This document shows, in pieces, positions 32,901-44,900 of a stretch of DNA of 64,000 nucleotides. The position numbers and the translations under genes were made by a program. Position 1 is the stretch's first letter. Each line of letters opens with the position of its first letter. The stretch lies in assembly GCA_002633005.1 (NCBI GenBank), contig NMRA01000883.1, positions 7,929 through 71,928 on the forward strand, in the 5' to 3' direction. This stretch comes from Phoronis australis (taxonomy: Eukaryota; Phoronida; Phoronidae). The notes under the pieces were generated by a model, which ran no database searches, was not told the origin of the DNA, and worked only from the letters and a program-made list of their open reading frames with translations.

Positions 32901-35900
32901 CTCTGACCCCGGGCCTCTGACATAGAAAGTTGTTACAAAGCCGAGACAAGTCGAGAAAGGTAGATCGATTCATTGCAATGTTTCTCGTTCAGTATGTGGT
33001 ATCAAAAGATTATTACATGTTCTCAGTCGTGATCCCCCTTATCTAGAGCACTCGTGGATTTTGGAGAATTATCACCCTCGGGCAAAAATCTCTCTAAAAT
33101 CCACTTGTGCTCTAGATACCAGGGGATAACGACGTCTCCACTGTAATAATCTATATTGATACGAAGAGTTAAAGCCTAAATGACATGATACGTTCTGAAT
33201 AAACGCTGTCTTTGGATGTTTTAGGTTACTCAACTGAATGGGAGCTGGCAGAACGTAAGTTTATGGATTGGCGTCCAATACACCAATGGCAGTATCGTTG
33301 ACGTGGATGGAAAGGAAATTAGCGAAGGCAAGTTTTAAGTTTCGTATAGTACAAAGCAGAACCCATTGCTTAAAGTGGCCCGTCCTAAGCGTTATGGCGT
33401 CTGAGCGCGTTTGGAGCAAAATTGGGTGACACGCTTGCTGAGAAAGCACCACAGGATTGCCAAGTGATAAGGTGATATTTTAAATCTACTTGGCTCTACT
33501 AGGAGGCACGTTTTGGCAGTGAGACATGGAGTAATTTTGACTTCGTGTCAAAAAGACCCTTTGCAGTGTATGTGGCTGGACGTGATTCACTTTTATCAAA
33601 AAATAAATTTCCTCTTTGTCTATAAAAGTCACCTGGTATCCAGACTCATGTGATCAATCGTTATGTTGTTTTTGAAAATCTCTCATTTGGTCAGCAGTCG
33701 CCAAACTACTATATAGTGCAGAAGACGAACACGTTCATACCTGAACTACATCAGGCAGGCAAAACCGACAATTATTATAATGATTTAATATGACCATGCT
33801 TTTGAAAGGAACAAGCGACATCGCTTGGTGGTTTTGTAATAGTTTTATTTGCGCACGTCTCACAAACCGATAGCTTACTATATCTCGATTTAAAATCTGC
33901 GTCCACGCATGGGAAATCAAGAAACGAGATCTTTACTGATAAAAATTCACCTCCAAAATCTCAAGATGTTATCATGCACAATGATAATTGTTGACAAAAT
34001 AGTCCTCAAGCCTGTGATCGACACTTACATGTACAGTGTTATTTTAGCATGAGGCAAAGTCGCATTTGAGGTAGCCAAAACTAACCTAAAAACCGTTGAC
34101 TAAAATACATCGTCGACTAAAGAGTAAAAAGTCGTACCGTTCTCAGAAACGCAAACCTCTTCAATTTCTCCGAGTAAAATATATATCATTCTCTCTCTAG
34201 ATAGATCCCAACACAGAGAGATCGCAGGCGATCGCATACACTGGAGAAGTGTGATTCGCCGATGTTGCTATATTTTTGGAGAACATTTCTTACATCCGTC
34301 TGTTTTCTGTTGTAAGTGTGATGACAGTTATGGTGGCCAATGCACTGACTTCACTAAAGAAACAGAACAACTGTGAACTAAAGATGTTTGCAATTTACTG
34401 TTTGGAAGTCAATAAAACTCTCAATTTCGGGGAATTGTTGTCTGTTGTTGTTACTTTTAGTGGCGAGGTCGCTAATTCGAGCACTGTAGGGTTACGTTTT
34501 GGATAAAAATGGTCTATTTTGGAGGCCGTCAGAAGATGGAGAAGGTCTTATCATCACATCCGAAATCTCAAATCATGACGGATCATTTGCCGTTATTCAT
34601 GTGTTGAACAGACATATAGAACTAATAACAGTGATTTGCTAAACAGGCCCTGGAGGTCCTCCATCGTAAATGTTGAAATAACGGCGACTAACAAATAATT
34701 GCATTATTTTCTGAAATGTTGACTTGATGTAAAACACGACGCAAAGTGTCCATTTTATTGTTTCAATTGCACAAAAATGACGTGTGCATTTTGTTTAAAT
34801 GTACAAGCAGCATGTTCGGTATAAAATTAATGCAACTTAGCCTCTCGGTGCACAGTACATACATGTACGCGACATGTGTGTGTGTGTGTGTGTATGTGTG
34901 TGTGTGTGTGTGTGTGTCTGCAATTAGCTGTCATTTCAAAACGAGGTTTTGGTGTTCCTCGTGTTCTCCTAGGGTGGTGTTAACCTATTTCATGTGGCAA
35001 CAACTGACGACATCAATATTGCCCATTGAATGTCTCTAAATAGAAATATGGCGTACACGTAGCATACCGCACGGAGAAGAGATGGTGCCAATGATGGTTC
35101 CTGGAGCACGTGTCGTTAGTGGACTAGATTCGAATTGGAGATTCCAGGTAAGCACTGGATTGTAGGTACATGTAGGTAGGATTGTGTCATACGACTTTGC
35201 TGAATGTGATGTAAAGTATCAACAGAGAGACAGAAGCCATAATTATATTGCATCATTGTCTCAATACCTTTAACATCCTGTATTCTGAAAAATATCCTTG
35301 GCACTCATGTAATAATTCTTCAGTCAACCAAAGCAAGTCCGACTAGGCTTACCCTGAAGTTCATCTGATATTTCTTTAAATGTTACACTAAATTTTCTGG
35401 CTCCACTTGCTCACGTGTATACCATTAACTATCACTTTGATAATTGTGAACCTAGTCAATCCATATTTGCACGCGTAGCTGCAAGTAAACATGCTGATGA
35501 CAAACTATGAAAAAAGAAGTAAACACGTCCAACTTTATGCATCAACTACTTTCACAGTTTTAACCATAGTAACCCGCTGGACATTTTTGGAAGCAGGTCC
35601 TAATTTTCCCCATGCATTGTCTCCACGCATTTGACGGTAATGGCATGTGCGTGTACTTGTCCGAGAAAACACGTAGAAATTGCATCAGCCTTCTGTGGTC
35701 TTCCATCTAATATCAAAACAATTTACTATAAAATTTATTTATGACGTAATTTAGCGACCAGACATCCTTTTAAGGACATAGTGAAATCGTTTGGTCGATT
35801 AGTTTTCTATGAGATAACACATAGCTGCAGACGAACGAGAACCTATCATAGAAAGGAGGAATTATCAGTTGGACTGGTTTTGAACTGATGTTAATTATTA

Positions 35901-38900
35901 TCACCCTGGCTCTCCTGGAGGGTTCCTGCCAATGGCCACAATTGGAGCACTGCTTCTATTTCTTGAAAATGTGAATCGTCCTATGAATGTGGACAGCTCT
36001 GAGAAGGAAGCCTTTGGGTGATGACATCGATTGCCGTTACAATGCCGTTAAAGCTTTTAAAATCATAATTATTTCTTGATAGGAAGTCCCTTCTAAAAGT
36101 TTACCATTGTTGCACAGAGAGAAGGGTCATGGGTTTAATGCTTCCTATCACAAATTCTTTAAATCTGATATTCCGACTGATTGAGCTACAGTTTAACATC
36201 ACCGAAAGTGGCATCTTCCAAAGACAATCTAAAGCTACATACATGTATTTCTACATATTTCTAACCAGGCATACATGTAATTACCAAAGCTACACTTACA
36301 CATATGGATGGTTTAACCACATTTTCTCTAGTAAGTTTAGTTTGAGTGACTTATCTGGATGTTTTGTTCAACACAGGACAAGGGCGGTGTTGGTACTGTC
36401 ATTGGACCGTATGACACAGGAAAGTTTCTTGTTCGATGGGATCTCAATCCATTACACCCATATTGGTACCGAATGGGCGATATTGGGATGTATGATCTAA
36501 AGTTAGCATCAAATAGCTCAGGAAACGGAACTGGTAAGGAAAAAATCTGTATGCAGTGTGTTGCTTGGAAGCACTGTCATCCTGAACAGACCGAAAAGAT
36601 TACTGAAATTCAATCCAGTAATGGGTTTAGCCAAGAAATACGGGAAATTAATCATTGCCTGACCTTTTCTTAAATTGCCAAATAAATCAACACCCCCAAA
36701 ACTTACAACCCCGCTGAAGGACTCCCGCAGTGGGCGAGATGGATGTCGAAATTCGGATCTAGAGTTCGAATAGGTCGTACAGTGGGTTGGAAAATGTAAA
36801 ACACGTTTTGGGACGTCTTACAAGTTGCCTTCCGCTGATTCTGGGTCCTCTTATGGGTTGAAAACCTGTTGTCGCACCAGACTTATATTGTCGCATGTGC
36901 GACAGCATGTGTCGATCGTGACGTCACATACTGTGCCATCCGATATGTTTTCGCCCGGGTATCAACCTGTGTCGAGTGCAATGGTATACACCACAACACA
37001 AGTCACGTCTTTCTATCCTCAAGACAATGCACAACTTAATTTCACCCAGGAAATTTTAGAAAAGTACAATTTGCTATGACTACATAGAAGACGTAAACGT
37101 TTCATGTAATATTGAAATTAACAGCATCAGTTTGATCCTCCCATTATATCCTTATTCCGCAGATTGCTTTGCGCTGTATAGTGGATTGTACTGGAACAGG
37201 ATGGATTGCGATTTTGTCAAAATGCAGTTTGTTTGCATGGCAGGTAAGCTTGCTTGACTTTTTGTCGTCACGTAATGTAGCTTTCAAAAACATGCAACTG
37301 GTTGACTTTGCTGTGTCTGTGATGAACAGAGCAAACAACTTACACGTTGGTGTATAACAATCTTGATAATTTTTTTACTAAATTGAAAGATCCATAAGGA
37401 TGTGTGACATATCGTGGGAATACATATTACAATAAAGTCCAAGATTTTGATTTGTGTCAAGTGTGTTGCACTACCGTACACTATAGTTTCTACCATTTTA
37501 TAATGGTTCTAAACTTCTTCTAAAGCGGTTGATTCCCACCACCAAGCAAAAGTGTTCCCAGAAAATGTCTTCCGCCAACTGTTTACCCCAATTCTCCAGT
37601 TCATCCTTTATTGATTCCAAATCATGAAACGAATAAACTTTAGCTAAGTACAAGGATCATCAAATTCCTGCACGTGGTTCTTTCTTTTGAAGTGATTGTC
37701 CGTTTTTATTTAGCCTTAAAACATGAAATTAATGAACTTACCTTCACTTGTGACTCATTTGGTCCAAAAGGTGTTCGTTGCATGTCCTTGAGGCGACATT
37801 TCCTTCGACTTGAGATCCGCTGAAACTTTCTTTGAAATTATCATTGGATCATCTTGTCTTCATCAGAGCACGTGGACAAATTGGCATTCCACAAATTAAT
37901 AGTTTCAATTATAAAAGTTCTCTCGGTTATCTGAGATTTTTCATCCACCTTCCCTTTAAGTTTCAGATTGTAAGAATAATCCATGCGACATGAACGCCAA
38001 CTGTTTCACTTCACCTTATACTGGTAACTACCGATGCGAGTGCAAAGATGGCTATTCTGGAACCGGAGCTTATTGCGAAGGTAGCTGAAATTCTTGATCT
38101 TGGATACTATTGCAAATAAATGTGCTCGATAAAGTACGTTATCTGCGAACTTTCAATACGTTAACCTTCCTTGTTTAAAATATCATTCCACTCTTAGTTA
38201 AAACACATGAGAGGGAAACGTCTTAGAAACCTGCTTAAATTGTGACTTCTGTTTGCATGCTCATGCAAGCCAAGTTTCAAATAAAAATGGGTATTTATTG
38301 ATATCCAATGAATTTAAAAAACGTCGTGATTAGAACAATCGGTGAAATAAATATTTAATCGCCTGATGCTGTCAATACACATACACACGCACACATGCTC
38401 ACGCTGAACGCAGATAAAGACCAACACACGCTCATACATGTACAGTATACGCAAGCATACATTATACATGCACACATACGCACACCCATACACACACACA
38501 ATCGTTTGTGTGTGCGCGCGCGTGTGTGTGTGCGTGTGTTTGTTTATATGTATCTATTTCTCAAATATGTTACGACACGACTGGTTAATAATATCGAGTA
38601 CGTAATTTTTTGATATTACATGAGCGGAGCACAAGGTAGTGCAATATAGAAGTCCATAAGCTGTACATTTTATCGTATTTAAAACGCAAATAACCAAACA
38701 ATGCCGGATTTCCGTGAACTTGACAAAGTTATGATTAACGAATCAGGTGTCGCAACTGTACGTACTCCCAGTCGGAAGGATAGACAATATATACGGAATT
38801 AGGTGGGGGGGCAAACCCCCTCCCGACCTCTCCCCATTCCATGCTATGCGCATATACTGTACAATCGTGCTTTGCGCAAATGTTTACAGACAAAATGTTA

Positions 38901-41900
38901 CCCCGACTTTGTGATATCCTAGATCCGCCACTGGAAAAAAACTTCTGAAACGGACCCATATTTGGCGAACAATTCCATACCCAATTTATTCATCAAAACG
39001 GAATCGAACCCCGACTCAAGAAACCACACGGTGAGACTGTCTAGCTGTGCTGTCTCAAGGTCAATTCAGGGTTCACGCTCGGGAAAGCCCTGCTGACTGT
39101 TATTTATAAGGACTTGTTCAGTTTTAATGTTACAACTTCAAACTTTAAAGAGTTAGTTTTTAGATTATAGCTTGAGCATTTGTTACGAAAGCTAAATGCA
39201 GTTAATAATCGTCGTTTTTACGGTTCAGGTGAGAAAACAAATCCTACACTCGACTCAGGTTAATGACATGGGCAAAACCACGTGGAAAGTTTCAAGATGT
39301 TTTGCCATGTCATAAGCTTAAGACTCGAGCATGATTCTCTATGTATGTATACATGTACATGTTCATGTATACATGTACAATGTACTGTATGTATGAGTAT
39401 GTGTGAGTACTGATCGTGCTTGGTGTTTTTGAGGTTTGCATCTTTTCAGACATTGACGAATGTGTGAATTCTCCATGCATCCAAAATGCAACGTGTTTTA
39501 ATACCGTTGGGTCTTACTCCTGCCGGTGTAACGATGGATTTTCAGGAGATGGACAATCTTGTGAAGGTTTGTGCATTTAACTTTTTCAGTTTAGATTCAA
39601 ACAAACCAGTACAGTTTGACAAATGCATCCGTGAGCATAGTCTTGTACAGTGTACACCGTAAGTACATGTACACTTGATCGGAACATTATCGACTAACGC
39701 AATATTACGGTGGCACAACCATGACAATGAACAAACAATTTTTTCATTATTTCGCAGTTCTTAAGAAGAAAAAACATTGTTTCCAAAAACATTTTCTTTC
39801 TGTGTAGAAAAAAGCTCTCCGCCCGAAAATATTTTTCAGCGGAGGGCAGTTTCCTACACGAAGGTCGAAAGTTAGCCTGCTACGAAGTAGGCTTAAAATT
39901 GAACCTTTGACTGTTGGTCTTAAGTCGCATTTCCTAAGCCTACTTTCATGAAACAGCTCCTTGGATCCCAAACTTATGGCAAAGTGTATTCGGTACAACT
40001 GACATGGACCTTCAGTTTTTATAATTTCCCTCTTCAAAACACAACACAAACAATTTTGTTTGTGCTATTGTGCGTATAGGCCCTTTGAACATTAGACCGT
40101 GTCCCTCATTAACTATGGGTGGCGCTTCTAAAGCATTAAACTTGTCCTTTGGCGGGCTAGCCATAATTCTTCTACTCTATGTGAAATGCTGTCCCGTTTT
40201 GTAGTCAATCCTATAACAAGAATAGGACCATTGTGGGGTAGATTTTTTGCGCGGGAAAGGTAATTAAAGGTCGTGTTTTGCACATGCTCAATGGCACCAT
40301 CGAAGTATCCGTATAAAACAAAAATAAAACATACGACAAAACAAGCAGACGTACGAAGCACATGGACGTTTGATATGATGCTGCGGTTTGTACGTACGAT
40401 TGGTACAAAACAACGCACAGTTCGCTTTGCGCCGCCAGAACGAAAACGCACGCAACGCGACTTGAATGAGATATTTTTGACACTATTGTCCATTAGCAAA
40501 TTTGCTACATATTTTCGAAGTAGCGTCTACTGGCTTTTTTAGGAAAAGTCTGTAATCATTTTCAAAAGAGCGCGTGCCCAACAAACAAAGCAATGAAGTA
40601 AGCTAAAATGTGAAGACGAATTTGTGAAATCACATATTTTGCCATCTGTGGTCATTAAAGGGGCCGCAATTGCATTGTTTCTAGATAAGCAGACGTCGCT
40701 GTTGACTTGTCAAAGTTAACCCTCCAGCTGGTGCTCAGTTCACAGGTATTTTTTAAGCTAAAGCCTATGTTTGTAGAATACCAATTACACGGTGCAGTCT
40801 ATCCCGAGGACCAAAATATATAGGCCTACCAGACTATGATCTAAAGGTTTTAACATACTAACCAACAAATATTGAAGTTAAATTTTGTTTGTTCTGTCGT
40901 GAGGCAGCTATAAACTCGGTAATGAGGATTGTTTTGCAGAACGTCATTTGTTATCGTAAAAATTTTACTGCTTTAGTTCATACCTTTACGTGACTTGTTA
41001 CCATTTGTCATAGCTTCCACTATATTTGATCCAACCTTTGACCCATGCCGACACTTACATCAACTGACACTCATTGAGCATCCCGTGTCTGACATTCCTG
41101 TAAGAAGCGCCAATGTGACAACAAGTGTGGACGATGACAAGTACCTTCTTTGCGACTCCACTTTAAAGGAAGGTGAGTGGAAGATGATATTAATGAAATG
41201 TCTAAAGGAAGGTGAGTGGAAGATGATATTAATGAAATGTCTAAAGGAAGGTGAGTGGACGATGATATTAATGAAATGTCTAAAGGAAGGTGAGTGGAAG
41301 ATGATATTAATGAAATGTCTAAAAGAAGGTGAGTGGAAGATGATATTAATGAAATGTCTAAAGGAAGGTGAGTGGAAGATGATATTAATGAAATGTCTAA
41401 AGGAAGGTGAGTGGAAGATGATATTAATGAAATGTCTAAAGGAAGGTGAGTGGACGATAATATTAATGAAATGTCTAAAATGAACGTTAGTAAGAATTAG
41501 TGTGAAAACACAGCAAGTAAATAAAGTCAAGAATACCTGAATACATAATGCATGTAAATATTTGAACATAAAGTGCAATCTCAAAATACGTTTCGCTACT
41601 TTTCTCCCTTTCCGCTTTATGTAATCATGAATAATTTGGAAAAATGGATTTTTAAAAGCATTTTGCTCGGTGAAGCCTTTTGTGTATTTTGTCTGCACGA
41701 TCCACATGAAATTTAAGCACCTATTGTGTCGTAAAATGCTTGGTGACGCTGTGACCACAAGTTTTCGAATTTAAGCTTTGCAGTCCTGCATCAGTTTAAG
41801 CGGACGGCGGGGAAAGCATGCAGGAACCCTCGTGCTTCCACACATTTTTCATGTTAACCATGAAAACCCTTGTTTTGGGCATGTGACATTGCAAAATTCA

Positions 41901-44900
41901 TGCATTGACAATCCTGAAATGACGTATGACACCACCAATTAATAATTAAGGGGCCAGGTGATTTGCAGCGGCCCCCTCTTTTGGCGTTAGAGTTTTGAAA
42001 TCCGAACAGTCGCTTGCACTCACCACAGTTGTTGTTGATGTGAACGCTGATTGCACTCGCAATTAATCGGTATTTAATTGTTTGCATAGCATTGGTGTTG
42101 TTACTGTGCCCTTCATCAGTGACGCCATTAGCTTCAGTATTAATATCATCACCGCCAAAATCATAAGTCATCAGATATGATCATCAATGATTTTAAAATA
42201 AAAAGTTTCATTGATTTAAATTGAATAGATCAAGAAGAAATCCGATCGTTTGTAGATCAGGTACTTGTGATCATTTATCACCTTTAAGATATGTGGGAGC
42301 TGGTGCTGAAATGTTTTGTCTGCATTTAATGAATTAGTGGCGTAATATTATTTACGCATGATTCCAGGTTGGTACATGTTCATGGTTCCCTCAAACCCTT
42401 CACGAGTAGACTTTGAGACGCTGGACATACCAACACGTTGTGTAAAGGAATATCACTGTGATACAAAGTATCCCTTGTGGATGGCAGGTAAATGCGTTAC
42501 ATTTGGAATCTGCAAGATCTTTGCAAAAGACTACGCGACATGTTGCCCCGTGTTTTCAGTTAGAAGGCGTGAGTTTGGCTAGCCTTTTCTCTCCAACAGG
42601 CAGATATTGAACTCACATGATGTTGTCCCAAATGACGTTGGTAACGGCTGGCATTCTGTTCTAGGCAAAATTCCTTCTCAAGAGGACGGTCTCGTAAACA
42701 GGCAGGCATGTATGACAAAAGGCGACGACTGTTGCGCCTACACCGCGGCCATAAAAGTGAAGAAGTGCTTACCGAAGTTGGTCGTGTATTACCTTATACC
42801 GCCACCTGCCTGTGCATCAGCCTATTGCTTTGGTACGCTCGTGCTTATCCGGCTGTGCATCATGTTTTAAGGGATACCTCATTTCTCTCACGTTGGTTAT
42901 TCTTAAAGCAATGGCGTGCAGAGAAAAAGTAAAAAACAGAAATGTTATTCAACGTAACCACAAATTAGTCACAATTTCAAACCCTTTATTTGCATGTATA
43001 TTGATTGGATTTTCGTGTATATTGATTGGATGTCTCGACCCCCTTTCTGAACTCTACTGTCGAGAAGTCATTGTGACAAGATCTACAACCTCCCGATGAC
43101 ATTCTGTTCCTACAAGGTGTCAGACAAAATTTCCGTCGAGGAGAGTTCACTCTAATACAAAATGTTTGAAACGTGAGCACCTATTTTGACGTTGCGTGTG
43201 TTTAGATACCTGAACCTCCTGTGCTCACCCAGCGTTACGAGTACTGTGGTGGATTAGCTAAATAAACGACTATTAAGGCCTTCTGTTTTCGTTCACAAGT
43301 ATCCATACAACTTTGTCTCAACCTTTCACTAGATCGAAGTGTCCGTTCATTTCGATATTGGTTGCTTTTAATTTATATGCGTGAAGTTTAGCTCAAATGA
43401 GTTTCAAACGATTGAAAAATATTGAAACTAAAATGACTAAAACACCTCTAAGCGGAAAATGTTTTATGATTTGAGAAGGTGTTTTTTTTCAGGAGAGCAC
43501 ACACCCTGCCCTCCAGGAGAAGTGTCTGAGACTGGATTCACCCCTGGGTGTAGAGGTACAAGTGTTGGGGATTTTTCTCTTGAGAGCGACACACGTGTCA
43601 TCCAAAGTTTGATATAGCTGGCATCTTAAGATCCCTTTGTGACGTTGAGATAAACATTGGGCTACGGATATTAGCTGCGCTAACCAAAGATCTCCCATGT
43701 CCATTATAAAGAGAGACCCTATGGAATCGACCCTGAAAAGCCAGAGCAAATTATTTATTTCATTTTAGGTTTAGTACCGCATCACAGTTAGAAGGCACAT
43801 TGACTTGTTGCCAATGCACCCATGTCTCACAACCGTATATATTCACAGTAGCTTATCCACCTTAGAAATTTGCTACATATGCATTACGATTGGAAGCATC
43901 AGAACTATTAAAGGCATAACTACTTTATAGCAAGCATCGATGACATATGCTCACTTTACACTACCTTGGAATTTCTTGCAAATGAAACATGCAGTGGTAA
44001 TACCTAACACTATTTAATTTCAGTCAATCAAGTCTCAGAGCTTCCATCCATTCCCCTTCTGACTGTCAAAGTGGTAAACACCGTGTTTTATTACATGTGT
44101 TCAGTCCCATTGCCCCCTTCAGGAAAAATGGTAGATGTTAACATAATCTTTTTGGTGGGTGAAACAATATTGCAACGGTCCACGAAGTCAACACAGTTTC
44201 CGCTAATGCGCGACACCCTTGCTGGTTTCAAACTGGCAGGATATTTTGGAAAGCAGGTAGGTTTCTGCGTGGATAATCGACCACGAGCTTAAATCTTAAG
44301 AATTGATTTGTAACTGATCACCAAAAGTGTAGCTGTTAGAAGTTGAATGAATTTATGCTGTAATCCACGAAAATTGGCTAGACTGTATTTAGTATTTGTT
44401 TGACCTTATGTGCTGCAAGACAACAAACGATATCGATATATTATCAATGGGGTTATCTAATCTAAGAGATACGGTACACAGCGTAAACGAGAATTATAAC
44501 AAACTTAAGATAAACTTAGGCTTGCCCCTTATACATGTAATCTAACATTGTACCACCCCCTTCAACCAATCGTTTCAATGGCTATGTCAGTTCCATAGTG
44601 CTCACAACCAAAGTCCCGTGCTTAAAATACTCTTATGGAAAACAGCAACCCCAACTGACTTACATGGGTCTGTTAGATGATTTACGCCGCGAAACGTCTT
44701 AGTGATTACTGAAAACATTTTAAAAATTGACGATGACGTTGTCTAAAAGTGAATCAAATAAACACAAAAAATCGGAATAACCACTCGGAATCGAACCACC
44801 GTTCTCTAAATTGCCGATCTAGTGCTCTTGCCACTGAGCTACTCAGACACAGATTTCTGTTCAATTACTTATTACAGTCAGTATGTGTTCATTAGATATG

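Noticed and set aside
37144..37338. Antisense frame over exon 5
   Set aside because: Shadow of the lectin exon on the plus strand.
41060..41758. 232-codon minus-strand frame with an [13 protein letters not shown] repeat
   Set aside because: Antisense shadow of the 39-bp repeat that extends exon 8; the period of three codons keeps it open.
44779..44852. Functional tRNA gene
   Set aside because: A and B boxes are good, but U33 is missing in the anticodon loop and the acceptor stem does not pair.
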